Shown here: piece by piece, positions 25,999 to 38,649 of the stretch | Position numbering within the stretch: position 1 is the first letter of the stretch | How the letters are laid out: the number at the start of each line of letters is the position of its first letter | Assembly: GCA_036345935.2 (NCBI GenBank) | Contig: JADWOT020000001.1 | Span: forward strand, 4,659,182-4,723,181 | Source: Taenia hydatigena | Lineage: Eukaryota; Platyhelminthes; Cestoda; Cyclophyllidea; Taeniidae | Direction: 5' to 3' | Length of the DNA: 64,000 nucleotides | Program-made: the position numbers and the translations under genes | The notes under the pieces: model-generated | Told to the model about the DNA's origin: nothing | Databases searched by the model: none | What the model saw: the letters and a program-made list of their open reading frames with translations, nothing else

Positions 25999-26339
25999 AG
26001 ACGATTCTTTACTTTCCTCTACTCTCCTTCTTCTAGACACTTTATTATAAGTAGAAGCAAAATAAGGGGTAGCTGGGTCGAAGTATCCAGGACGAGGACC
26101 TCTCGGGCTTTGGAAAGCGACTACATTTATCCCAAACCAGATTAAAATTACTCCCTAGCCTCTGGCCTAAGCATTACATAAACACCTTAAGAAGATTATG
26201 CTGAACTTTGAGCAATTTTGTTAGCTAACTACATGTACTGCTTCTTAAATTATTTATTCTGTTAATATCACTACGGCGGACTTAAGTATTGTCCAACAAT
26301 TGTTTAGTTGTCTTCTCCTGACTCGTCCATTTCAAAATA

Positions 26340-26425
26340 AAACGCATTCTTCTGCACAAATGGCACAGGATTAGTAATCTTTTCATTCCATCACCAAGAT
26401 CTTTTTAAGCAAGTCAAACGCATTC
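26340..26425 (+). repeat. Direct repeat, second copy
   Basis: Partner of 24230-24325: tcttctgcacaaatgg..caggattagt..catcaccaagatc. The offset is 2.1 kb against 1.95 kb for the R1 copies, so indels followed the duplication. Confidence 0.5.
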
Positions 26426-27984
26426 CAATCCATGTGAAAGGGAAATGTCGGTAGTCTGCTTCAAACCGTTTACTGCTGGTTGTTTTTGAAGCTTGTTTAG
26501 TATCGTTTACTTGCGATGTAGAGCAATGTGGCTGGTCAACTATTTTCAAATCTTGTTACAGATCATCAAAGCGAATTGGCTTATCATTATTCCCTTTGAT
26601 CGTTTACTTTAATTCATATTATTTATGAGCAATTAGGTGTCTTTTCACTCTCTGCTAGTCCAAAGAATTTAAATGAAGGTAGCAAGTATAATCGTGGCAA
26701 GCTAAAGAGATCTGCAGCATATTAATGAAAAGCCAAGGTAGGTGCAACTGCCTAACTTGCGTGCAAACTAATCTGAACCCATATTTACGTCCATAAATTC
26801 GTCTTTTTTGCTGACTATGACAGTGCATTAATTACTTTTAGAAGATCGTGGTGAGCCATTCTCGATTTGTCCCCTGAGCCCACTACATGACAAAATAACA
26901 ACCTAATTGTGGTAAGGTCACTCGCGAGTACGCCAGTTTAGTGTTTCAGTGATGAGGTGCCAGGGCCATTAAAGCATCCGCAGGCTGACTGACTTACATT
27001 TATGACCAGCGGGGAATGAACCAATCAAATTTGCCATGTCACTGTCATTACCCTGACAAACAACTGGTCTCATACCATGCGAATGGCCAGTCTTTCAGGT
27101 ATGATGGCAAGCTGCATAACCCCAGCAAATTTCGATATCAATAGCATTTGGTCAACAGAAGCCAGTTCCCAGTATGTTGGTTAGAGCTGAGGCTGCAATT
27201 TCTGAGTTGCCTTACAGAAGGTACATCTGACCATGCCTAGATGGCTCGTCGATGAAGGAAGATATATTGTCATATGCCAACTTTTGTGCGTTTACATAAA
27301 TTTTGAGCAGAATTATCAGGGTACAATGAAACACAATGGATGGACTCGTGTGCAGTTTATCCGACAGTTAATAGTTCGTGAATAACTGTATGTCTGCCAC
27401 CAATTTGGTGAGGGAACACATTATAGTTGTCCTTTAAACACTTATTTTGCAATAATTATGTGACAGTATCTTTTCCACGGTGCAAAGCGGTGCCAGTAGC
27501 AACTGCCATTTGATTGAACTAAGATGACCCACAATCCCGCGATTGCACTCCATTAATGAAGCTGTTCAATATGACGATAACCGATTGTGACAATGCGGTA
27601 GTTCTCGATTGTAGCCCAGTGGCATGCTGACTCCGAGCTTTAACTTGTCAGATTCGCTTCCAACCCATCCTGAGGATTTTCCACACCATCAACTGGCAAG
27701 TTGCATATCAAAGAGGATGTCCAATCGAGCAGACAGACATGGGATAAGGAGCATGCTTCCGTGTGGAAGCACAAGCTGTAAAGACTCAAGTGCCTGCCTA
27801 TCTCTGTACATGGTTAAAAAGCGGAAGGTGGATGGTAAACGATGTGACAAGGCGCATGTCGATGCACAAGCAGTGAAGCCAATACCAAAGAGCATACTGT
27901 AGTGGCCAGCGAATGTATATATGAGGGAAGTGAAGAGCATCCTCACTTTTTACAATGTGAATGTGACTCTAGCTCTTTATTTTA

Positions 27985-28500
27985 CAGCCCATCAAGCATT
28001 GTAAATGCATACTGGAGGGCATTGGAGATACAACTTTGGTGTAACAGCCAGTATTGAAGTGGTGCAGGATTGAAGGTAGAAAGGGGAAGCAAGCTCAAGG
28101 AGGCAACGTTGTAGGTCATTGGAACTCGCATCTTTTTTACTACAAAATAGACTAACTCATGCACCAACGCGTAACAACAATTCTGCAAGTAAAAAATCAA
28201 CTTCAAGCTCGAGGTCGGCCTCTCTTATCAATTCAATATCAATCAAATCACACAAATGCATGTACTTACTGTAGGTTCTTATCATGCTGAACCGCTCATT
28301 TCAGAAGCGAGCATGCGAATGCGTTTGCGCTCTTGACCAATAGATTGACTAGGTCACTATAAGAATGCTTCAGTTTCTCCTTTCAATAACCATCTTTTAC
28401 CATCCAAAACATCTGTCACCTTAGGCATACTTCCTTTCTCACACTTTGCAATGCACTGCTTAGCTCATGAATGTTCTGCTATCAGCTCGCAGCTACTCCT
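27985..28500. repeat. Degenerate tandem duplication, unit 1
   Basis: Blocks shared in order with 28600-29110: ctctttattttacagcccatcaagcat, gaaggtagaaag, cacttactgtaggt-like (tgtacttactgtaggttc), and cacactttgcaatgcactgc. The period is about 600 bp. Confidence 0.45.
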
Positions 28501-28599
28501 CCAGCTGGTTGTGGACCCAAATTTGTATGCAAATAAATCTATGTCTGAACGCAGAAAAGGTAGCCTTATACTCACTTAACGCATACGGTAATTCACACA

Positions 28600-29110
28600 C
28601 GACCCCATCTCTTTATTGCACAGGTCATCATGCATCGTGACTGTCACAATGTTGATGTAGCAGAGGATGGAGAAGTGACGGAAGGTAGAAAGTGGACGGA
28701 AAGAAGTTATCTTAAGGAGACAAAAAATGCAGGTTAGCGGAAAAGACGGTGCTTGTTAACGGAAACTTTCTAACATTCGTTACCGAACAGCAGCCCAACT
28801 GCCGAACCGGCGACAGATCATACTTTGCAAGCATACAAACACGCACTTACTGTAGGTGCCGCTTACTACTGTCGGAAGCTCCAAAGGCGTTGAAATGCCG
28901 AGGTCAATACAGGCAAAAGTGCGCCTGAGACGTAGCCCGCACATGTGGGTCTAGGGGTTGGCTACGTCTCAGAGAATATCTCAGTCCAATCTGGCCTGAA
29001 GTATCCGCCCTGCTATCTAATACTTCCCTCCAGAGGCAAAATACTTTTACTCACATTTTGCCATACACTGCAAAGGTACAGGAAGATGCATCAGGATCTC
29101 ATCACCACAC
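28600..29110. repeat. Degenerate tandem duplication, unit 2
   Basis: Partner of 27985-28500: ctctttattgcacaggtcatcatgcat, gaaggtagaaag, cgcacttactgtaggtgc, and cacattttgccatacactgc. No open frame of note in either unit. Confidence 0.45.
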
Positions 29111-32100
29111 GCCGATGCCGTAAGACGTTAATCTCATATCATTTACGGATCCCCCTTAGCTCCATCATTTTCAACAGCTTATGGTTAAAATTATTTTAAT
29201 TTAAAACTGATTTTACTGCACTTTGAGAACCTCTTTGTAGAATTCAAAGACGACGATGATAAACTGAAGGCATTGTCCTCTGTGTGGTAATTATCCAAAC
29301 TGCTTCCAACTTATTTGGAGGCTGAATGAATTGCCAAGGCATTGTGGTTGATCACAGCCAATGTCATGCCGATGCGCCGATGGAAGGCAAATTTGCAGTC
29401 GCACCTGCTGTTGAATTTGTAGCTCTTTTGCATGCCTTGCCACTTGCCACATTACCATGCTACCCGAATTACTTTCTAATGCCGAGGAACGAGCAGCATA
29501 AGACAACATATTAAAATGATAGATGTTTTGTGGATCAGCATCGTAGGATGTGTTAACAATGACCGCCGGTTATAAATTATGTGATTAAGGGATTCCATCT
29601 AAATTTCAAACCTTCCACTGATGCTACTCAGCTTTGTGTAAATGCGACGTGCTAGTTAATCAAAGTGATTGTTGGCAATAGCTTGAAATCAAATTCATAA
29701 TACTACGCTATGTACTATTAGACATACAAAACGTAACTTTTGCCGTACTTCATGTTCGTTCTTCCCACATTATCCTTTTTTTCAAATACTGCTAGTTAAC
29801 AGCATATGTGACTAAAGAATGCCAGAAGGTTGTTGAATGAAGATGAGAGCAATCGCGTTGATAATTTACAGTTCTTGCACTTCTGAGGAGTTAATAGTTC
29901 CTGAAGGTCTTTCCTCAGAGCCCTTTTACATGCACCGAAAATGTACTACTGGGTGCGTCAAGGACATACGAGCCAAATAAGAAGTTTTGCTAAAGGATTT
30001 GTAGCCTTACATCGGCTGCTCGTCTTCAACCCCACCTAAACCAGGAGTGAGCTATTGCGGACATGCAAGGATTGCCATAATCCGTCAGCCGCAATGAATG
30101 AGTCACCTCTAAGATTTGTCAATCTGCAACGAAATCGCAACCCTAAAATCCAACTAATATTATCAACTACTTGTGACTGTTTTGTATTCTGCTCACGTGG
30201 AACCGCAACTGATACCTGGTGAGATCGACTGTTAATTCCTCTTCCAGTGCCGTATATGGTTTTAACAATTTGTTACCCAAATTCCTTGCATAACAATGCA
30301 GAATAATTATATAAATTTGGAAATCGTTCACTCGGGTGATGGCCATTCCTCCGCCGATAATTGCTATCCCCAACTGCAGATAAAAATCCCTTCTAAGCGG
30401 GCATTTACACGTCCATGGTCATATTTTCATGTTGGCGCACAAACATGGAAAATGTAAAGCCAGGAAAAAGTGATTGCATATCTTCTTCTATCATCAGACG
30501 CCATTTGGAAAAGAGCAAGTAAGCCCATAAATTGCTGAATGCTATGACAATTCGATCATTGCAATGTGATTAAATTTGCATTTGCTCAAAATACATTTTG
30601 CGGTGAGGAATGCTTGCATTGAATTTGATCAGGATTGGCCAAATGCTTTGTATCATATCTGCGATCATTACATCACTACGATAAAAAAATGTTTCTTCAA
30701 CAACTGGCAGTCGCTGCTGGAATGGTAGACTGGCAGACTGGCAGCAAAGGACCCTAAGAGGAGTAAAGTGACGTGCTTGTGTCTACAGATGGTGCAAGAA
30801 AGAAATTACAGAAAATTCTGCGATCATACGGTTACAGACATTTATTTTCAGAAACTTAATAAGGTTTTAAAATACCTGTTCCCTCACTAGATTCCCTTAC
30901 AATTGTATCCTCAGTCTCATCACAAAGACGGCAAAGGAATAAAAGAAGAGAGAAGCTGTTAAGCAGTAAGGAAAGGAAGTGTCAATCGGCAGCAAAAGCA
31001 GTGACCTTGCTACTAAATTTCTCAATTTTTTTTCCAACGAAGTTCTTAAAAAGTAGCACCCAAAGACGCCCTGATCGAGTGCCAATTGTAAGTGAATGCG
31101 ATATTTGATGCAATAAAGGAAGGTAGGGCTCAATGCAAACCAAATATTGAGTCAGAATTGGCAGTTGATTCAGTATGGAGAGAGCAGTACGCTAAAGCTT
31201 GCATCGCCGTAGTAATTCAAATTACTGTGTCACGTAGCTTGATTTTGGTTGTATGGCAAGAGTCACTTGTTTCTAGCACCGCTTGGAATAAGCTGTTGCG
31301 AGTATTTAAGGATTGTTCACTTCCTCGTTCCTACAAAATTAGCCATTTCTACCACTTTTAGTTGGCGATCTGATCGCATCGTCTTCAATTAACCACTGGG
31401 CTTCCATTACTGTTGACGGCTTTATGTGAATCCCAATTAACGCATTGCGAGATGGGCTGCATTACCTTTAAAAGCATTATGGTCTAGATTTGCCATCTTT
31501 ACTGTCGACTGTGATTCAACTATTTGTTAACCAGTTTTGTGAAGCGAAAATGGCACCATTTTTAACGATGTAAGAAGGTGCTCAGTCAGGCAACGGAGAT
31601 TACCGCCAATAGTTACTGTTCCCTGGTGGATATAGAAGCACATTCTAATTGTCTCTCATAAATCCATGTTGTCAGTTACACTACCTTCAAGGCATTACAA
31701 TCGCTGGGTTCGGATTGGTGAAGAAATTGCGTAGACCTTGCTGACGCATAAACGTGAAAGCGTCTGTGGAAGGGAAGGAGTAAGTCATGGCTAACAGAAG
31801 ACAGCACGTTTCATGAGTGGCAACGCTCACTACGGAGAGCGAACCTTTCTTTTTAGATCAAAACGGAGTATTTATCTGTTCTTTATATGAAACCTACAAA
31901 ATAAATTATTTTACATCTTATTTTACGGTTAAATCTCACACGACGAAAAAGTGTGAGGGTGTGAATAGCTGGAATTTATGAAAACTAGATCGCTTAAATA
32001 TAATTAGGTTTCAAGCTTGATGTAAGACGTTTTCTACAGTGAGAAAATGATGGCAAGGAAGTCGGGACATAATGTTAAACGTTTCGTAATAAATCAAAAA

Positions 32101-33490
32101 TGAGTTCACCGTCATTTATTGACAACATTTGTCCCTTCAGCAGGCAGTAAATCCTAAAAGGGCTGCCAAGTATGTCAGATTGTCAGCTCGAGGCATAAAT
32201 GACACATCAATTTTTGTATTTGAAGTTGTAAATGTCCTAAGGAAGGATAGGCAACCTATGCGTATTCAAATCTAAATTACACAAGAATATGAATTCTACA
32301 CAATAGTTATTTTATTCTTAGAATATTTGCACTTCATTCACCAGGCAAAGACTGTTAATTCTGGTCTGTCGTTTTACACCACATCCTTTAACTACAAAAA
32401 GCATTATTTACTTGTAATTGGTGCTCTTTATCAAAGTCTCTTGATGCCGACTCGAAAGACATCCATCACTTTGTTTATCTGCTTCATACTACTCTTTTGT
32501 TGTCAATAGCAAGTATTCCGCAGCAAATGCGGCTGCGAATCCGCTTTCGATTGACGCATCAGCATGGCACTAGCCGTGATTAGGCGCAATTCCATGGCCT
32601 TTCATTCCGTCTTAAAAAGGGCGAAATCAGTCACAATGACTACAAGTTAGCAGATATTTAATATATCACGACTGTGGGAAGGTCTCATGAGCACAGACAT
32701 TTTCAGCCTGAAATTAGAACCTTTCAAATACAAATTGTCTGAGCAGGTGCTGCGGAAGTGAGATACATGTACTGGCCAAGGGTTCAATGACGGATGTATG
32801 GTGACAAGATGCTGGCGCATGACCAACTGGCCAAGCGGTGCAGTGTAGATGCAGTGAATAGGAGTTTGGCAGAGGAGGTAAAAGTGTTGAATGGAAGGGA
32901 GAGCAGTTTACAGGAGTAGAGACCGAGGCAATCTCATCGCGACATAGCTAACTCTATAGCTGATTTGCACCTGTGGCTTTGTAACTTATTTCCACTTGTA
33001 CTGGTCTCAGATATCCAATGTCGTTAGAGCTTACGATGATTCCACGCATTACTTAATGCAAATGTATGTTAGATGCTTGAAACTGGATTGCTGAGGGAGG
33101 GTTGAATCGGACTGGAAGTTGAGGTGTGCTAGCAAGATTTCAGCCGGGTGTCGATTCGGCATTCGAATTGTTCCGAATAAACATTTAACGAGGCTGTTTC
33201 AGCCATAACATGCTTCACGCCCCATCGCGCCAATCGACGCTTTTAACACCGGAAGCCTTAGTTCCTTCCCAATTATCTAACCTAAACCATTTCACCATGA
33301 TAACCTCTGAATTGGCATTAGGATGCATAATAGACAACCCACTAAAGAGGTGGATCCGACACCAATTCGTGAATGATTTGCTGCACAACCAAACAAATTC
33401 GGAAATTTCAGTTAATCTCGGCATTGATGATTGAAGCACGACAGGGACGCAGAGTCGAGATCACTCAATGGAAGTGGGTAAAGGAACGCT

Positions 33491-33572
33491 CGTCGCGAGC
33501 AGGATTCGAACCTGCGCGGGGATCCCCCAATGGATTTCAAGTCCATCGCCTTAACCACTCGGCCATCGCGAC
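33491..33572 (-). tRNA. tRNA-Ser (anticodon UGA)
   Basis: The reverse complement folds as a type II tRNA of 82 nt. The acceptor stem GTCGCGA pairs with TCGCGAC, with discriminator G. The A box is TGGCCGAGTGG, the anticodon loop is ACTTGAAAT with anticodon TGA, the long variable arm TGGGGGATCCCCGCG is typical of Ser, and the B box is GGTTCGAATCC. There is no intron and CCA is not encoded, as in eukaryotic nuclear genes. Only a short TTT follows downstream, which is weak for a polymerase III terminator. Confidence 0.95.
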
Positions 33573-34479
33573 GCCTCTGCAGCTTTTTTTAAACAATTAC
33601 TTAAATATTTTTAAAAGAGCTTACAAATGTACCGTGCCTTAGCAGATTACGCCCCGCACCTCATGCCATCGTCAAATTCAATCAGAGAGATGGTGCAAAA
33701 AGGATGCGGCTAATTGAATCAATTTAACGATAAGGTAATTTCCTTTGGTTTGCTTGCTGCAACCCCCATATAACATAGTTTTGACCTTGGAAACACCATT
33801 TACAAAAGTCATTTGCTCGTAGGAGACTACTTTTAATTACACACATGGCGTTTGAAAATGAGGTGATGTGTATTTGAACCAAAACTGAACCTGGAAGTAA
33901 TTCTTAAACAGTTCCGCAAAGCGTAAAAAACATTTCGAAAACACGGTTTATTTTGCTGCATGTAAAAAATTAGCTGATTCTGAGGCTTATTTCGCCTAGG
34001 CAAATGATCCTCATTAAAATTATGTTTGCGCACTACTTTTAACACATCCGATTCTTAAATACACAGCACCCTTTAACATTTTAAGTATAGTAGTCGCTTG
34101 CGCCCTTTCCTTTCGGTTGATCTTGACATCCGCAAACCTGCAATATCAATCAGTTCTGCCGTGTAGGAACGTTACATGTCTTGTTGCAGGGGCTAAATGG
34201 GCCCGTAATGCACATTAAGAGCCATTTCCAATCTTTTCGACAATTTTGGTTTCCTTACACACTTGTGGATGCAATTACTCTAATTTGCCTTCTCTCATCA
34301 CACCTAACATTGCACATTCCACACCTTGTCAATCATTGCAGAGAATCCCATTATTTGAGAAATAATTTCAAGAGTTCATGTCAAGGAAGGCTTTGTTAGA
34401 AGTGGATTTCAAAGAAAAATAATTTAAACGACACTCCTGCCGAACGTTTACAGTGCTAGTGCATCCTGAGTCAGGTAGT

Positions 34480-34600
34480 AAGGGTTAAATTATTCTGCGT
34501 TGATTTTGCACCATCATTATCACCTGCAACGAAGTCCAGCTGGTCACTCTTGGCAGGGTGAATCGCAATTTCTCGAAGAGCTAGTGTCAATTCTTTTAGC
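34480..34600 (-). pseudogene. Possible fourth, heavily decayed copy of the MDSWTS family
   Basis: Read on the minus strand, a stretch near 34540-34560 gives a frame with TSWTSLQ beside an aligned flank (gcgattcaccctgcc). It compares with copy C (gtgaatcg.. and MDSWTSLQ). The ATG is lost and I find no matching promoter upstream. It is short and could be chance. Confidence 0.25.
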
Positions 34601-35749
34601 AGACGATTGTCGCATTGCGGATTTAGGGCAATTATGCTTCGCCGTTACTTTTCTAATGAGGCACACAAGTTTACTTCCCTTTTTCAAGGTATGTCCTACA
34701 ATGAAAGTAAAGAAAATTCTAATTAAAACATGCAAGCAAAATATAGTTTGCGAATCGGAGTGCAAAGAGATGAGTATATTTGAGCAAAGTTTCGTAAAGT
34801 TGCAAAAGTTCTTTGGGTTACAGGTGCTGATATTCACTTGCAGCAAAATTTAGGCAATCCACTGCAGCCGATTGCGGCTAAAGGTGTTCAGAACCACCAG
34901 CTTTTAGAAGACCTTTTTAAATGGAAATTTGAAGCCGTGACAATTGATCATCACTGCTATTTTACTTGCAAAGCCAGTGAATCCGTGCATAGATATTCTT
35001 TTCGCGTTATTGTTGAAATTCGCAGATACGTAGACCCAAGCACACACACTGCATGAATTTAGCATTTTGTGTGAACAAGGTAATTCAAAAGACAGACTGG
35101 TAAATATTGTGCTCCCTGTGGAAGGCATGATCCTTTAGGGTAATAAAACCCATCACTTCCCTATGTATATAAACCATTAGTTCCACGGAGAACAAAGTGT
35201 TACCGTTAAATTTTGCGTAGGTCGGTAGCGACTCTGTACAAAACATGTGACAGTCGGCCATACTTGATTTTAAATTTAACATTCGAATATTAGCGGTTGC
35301 ATTTTACTGCTCGTTTGTCCAATCCCTACTTCATTCATTTTTAGTTCTTTTTTTAAATCAGCCTAAAACTCTTGTGAGCAGGCCAGAGGTGAAATTAAAA
35401 GAACTACTTTGATATTTTGTTTACCATTCACCTATTAATTGAGGTTCATCACAAAATAGTATATTTCTGAAAGTTGAGAGCAATTACACTGATCATCTCT
35501 GGTACTTTCTGAGGACGATGCTATTTTAAACAGTAATACTTGAATGCTCTTAGGAACGCCTTAAGCCAAATAAGCAAATAAGTGGCCGTTCGGTTAGGTG
35601 GGAAGACACGAGCAAACTTGTTGCAATTGTGGACACAGAAGTGGATGGCTGGATAAGCATTGGAATCGCCCTGGCAGTTAGGGCTGATCTTTGGCCTTTG
35701 GCTCTGTCATTCTTTTTATGCCCCTTCCCAGTACTTAAATAGGTCCAAA

Positions 35750-36041
35750 TCTAATCGAGGTGGAGCACAGTGCCTTACATCCGGTTATTAAGGCGTAATC
35801 ACAACAAAATTTTTGTTCTTCTTGCTCTTTTCCCCTATCTCCTTTTCTATCTCTCCAATCATCCCTGCTATTCAAATCATCAACTCGAAGCCTTCCTCTC
35901 GTGCTGCCTTAAATCAGGAGATAAGCTCCATGTCAGTGTCTAGTAATAACTAGACTCGCTTCATCTTTTGTATCAAAAGATTTACTTCAGTAAAAAGTAT
36001 TTTTGAATTAAATTATAGCCAGGGAAGAATGCCTTCCTAAT
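35750..36041. repeat. Old, diverged continuation of inverted duplication 1 (left flank)
   Basis: Outside the near-identical arm, patches match the reverse complement of 47711-48045 in the same order: atcttttgat near 35970 (right near 47770), gagagatag near 35857 (right near 47853), and ctgtgctccacc near 35765 (right near 48032). Identity drops sharply at the arm edge but does not vanish. Confidence 0.5.
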
Positions 36042-38649
36042 CCTCACCACCACCTATGGCCACAAGCACACTTCCCAGTTCCCGTCCCTTAACAGTCATT
36101 CCGAAACGCATTAGTTTGAGCATGATCAAATGCCTCCGTTTACTTTTGCCCCATTTCAAGATATGCAACTGTGATTAGGACCGTTGGCTAGACAAAACCT
36201 TTGTAAGAATACACTAGGACTTCCTTTTTCATTTCCCCTTCCCAACTGACGCTGCAGTGTAACCAGTCCATACATCCACCTCTGGGTTCTGTCGACGATA
36301 TCTCTAATTGCCAGCACAAATCTGAGACAAAATTCTTGATAAGTAAACGATGGAGACTGACTCCATTACATCACATAATTCATTCCGGAAAGTGGGCACA
36401 TAAAGACTGCAACCCACAAAATACACAATGTGCTGAATCATTAGACGGTAGTGATGAAAGGAAAAAGCGTCACACTTCGCTGTAGATGTCCACAATCATT
36501 GAAAGCATCTTTGCCTTAGTTGGCCAAGTCAACAGCCGAGGCGTTGACCGGTTCACAGTCGGGGTGTGCAGATTCAACGTAGCCATTTATCCACTCCTCC
36601 CTCTATAGGGCAATCGTAAACAACATGATGGATATTAGAAAAGAAGTGAGCTTTTGTGGAACGAGTCTACTTCAGTAGGCGTAGATCTAAATCTAGCAAA
36701 ATCAACATTCTCTCGTTCTTTCCCTTAGCATTAAGGCACTTGTTTAGCTGATCCCATTTATTGCAATTCATTCGACCTGACCTCATCAAACTACTCATGT
36801 CTACAAGAATTCACAAGCTTATCCTCTCGATTGCAATGACGATTCCATTAATTGCCTCACTGCTTTGGACATCATGTTTGATTGCATCCAAGTTGAAATG
36901 AAAGCTTCTGCCACCGACCTCAGCATAGGTATCTTTACAGCCCTCGACTAAGACACCCACTCACATCGGTAGTGAAGACGTAGCCCGCATTTGTGGGACC
37001 GTCAGGAGCCTGTGGGAAGAAGTTCTGGGGTCTCAGAATGAGGCCTAGTTGACTGCCCTTGTTCGATGTGTGGGGTATGTCCTCATTCCATGGGACGTGA
37101 ATGAAGCCCACGTTCACCCACATCACCACATCCTATGGGTTAACAAACACAAGAGAAAGGGAAATAAGATCGCATATGACGCCACCAAACTGGTTGATTA
37201 GCACCGCAACTACGCGCAAGCTCAACGCTTTGGAAGCAGCGTTCAATAAGGATGAAAGGAGATGCAACTATTCGGAGAGGCGAATTTCGGTCATCGTCTT
37301 ACTCGTGCGCTCTCATGCATCCATGCTTCAGTGCATGCGTGCATGTAGTCATCTACCACATCATCTCGTCAGCAGTATAGGGCTAAACTCACTCTTATGG
37401 CATCTGCCATTCATTCGCTCTAAATTTGATTGAGCACTGTCCCCACTGAAACCTCTCAAGAATTGTAAGCAAAGCTGTAACTTTGAGGACGTGCATTGAT
37501 GGAAATGACCTACCTCATCCAAGGCTTCATCAGTACTGAAGGTGTCGAAGTCCACAACAGGATCCGTCAAGTCGATGCCGTTGTAAATGGATGAGGCACG
37601 CAGTTCATTCTCCTTGTACTTGGTGAACCACAGGTTCTGTCTGCATAGGTTCACAGAAGGCATTGATTCACACCTCATTAAGGCATTAAACACGATGTGC
37701 TAGTTGCTGAACTGCATGAGTCGCCTTGCTTAATAGCAAATCGTGCGAGTACATCAAAGGTGATATTAACAGCACACTTCTGCAATTTCAAGCACTGATT
37801 GTCTGGGATGACTAGAAGACCGAAGGAGGAAGAAGGAAGACGAGGATGGTATTGCTGGGGTTTGGTGTCGTGGGGTTTATCATGTGTGGAGGGCGTCAAA
37901 ATATGCGGTGAGTGAATTGTGCAGTGGCGTCGTCGTGGGTCATTTGCAATGTAAATCATCCGCGAATTATGCACAAGACATGCCATAGAACACAAACAAC
38001 CTCTGTTTTGCGCCGACAAATGATAAACAAGAAGTGAGGGCGTAAGCATTAAGGTGGATAAAGGAGCAGGAGAGGCTCAACTTAATTCGCTGCTCGGCAC
38101 CGCTCTACACTATACTACACTGCACTTCCAGTTTTAAGGAAGAAATAAAGAGAGGGAAGGAGAGGAAGACCTTGTCACATTTTCGTTGTTAATCCCGTCC
38201 TCTGCACCGCATTTATCATATCCCTCCAAGTAATGATTTTATGTATTCACGGCACCAGACATTTACATCATCATAGACGGAACGCTTGGCTATGGATGGA
38301 GACCAAGAAATGTAATTGGTCGGTGTTTTAATTCCAGAGACAAAGAGTTTAGAAAGCTGTGGCATTAGCATTCATTTTCATAGCCATGAAGGCACATTTG
38401 GCTGCCTCACAATTCGTGTTGATCATCTGAACACACCCTTGTTTGGCACAGCCCACATTCCTAAACACTTTATTCCTTCTCCTCCCCATCCTCCTCCTGC
38501 AGCGAACAGAAACATGGGTATGCATGAGAGACTTTCTGAAGGGATGCAGATATTTATGGAGGCATTGCATTCAGGCTGTAACTTGGGCAGCTTAGGACAG
38601 TGTACCACATCTTCTACATTAGCCTAGGGCTCATTCTGTCTACTTATCA
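36042..38649. repeat. Inverted duplication 1, left arm
   Basis: This arm is the reverse complement of 45137-47710. From 36304 to 38649 every matched position pair sums to 83786, so there is no net indel over more than 2.3 kb. Farther out, the right arm lacks a 35-bp block present here at 36278-36312, and there is one more 1-bp shift. It contains exons 4 to 6 of the amine oxidase gene, introns 4 and 5, and most of intron 3. Substitutions are rare. The inner edge falls at ..acttatca (38649) and the outer edge at cctcac (about 36042). Confidence 0.93.

Larger units (their letters stand above)
20150..33490. other. Gene-poor stretch
   Basis: Holds R1 copies 2 and 3, the direct-repeat pair and the 28-kb tandem duplication. 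No exon with matching splice signals and a convincing frame was found. Confidence 0.45.
33573..36041. other. Gene-poor stretch left of inverted duplication 1
   Basis: Contains the possible fourth MDSWTS relict at 34.5 kb and the diverged flank of the duplication. A 117-codon frame at 34500-34853 overlaps the relict antisense and is probably not coding. Confidence 0.45.

Noticed and set aside
33373..33642. 89-codon plus-strand frame
   Set aside because: It runs antisense through the tRNA-Ser gene.
38316..38627. 103-codon frame at the inner edge of the left arm and its mirror
   Set aside because: Lies in the amine oxidase intron and has no domain. Perfect conservation between arms carries no weight because all arm sequence is conserved.
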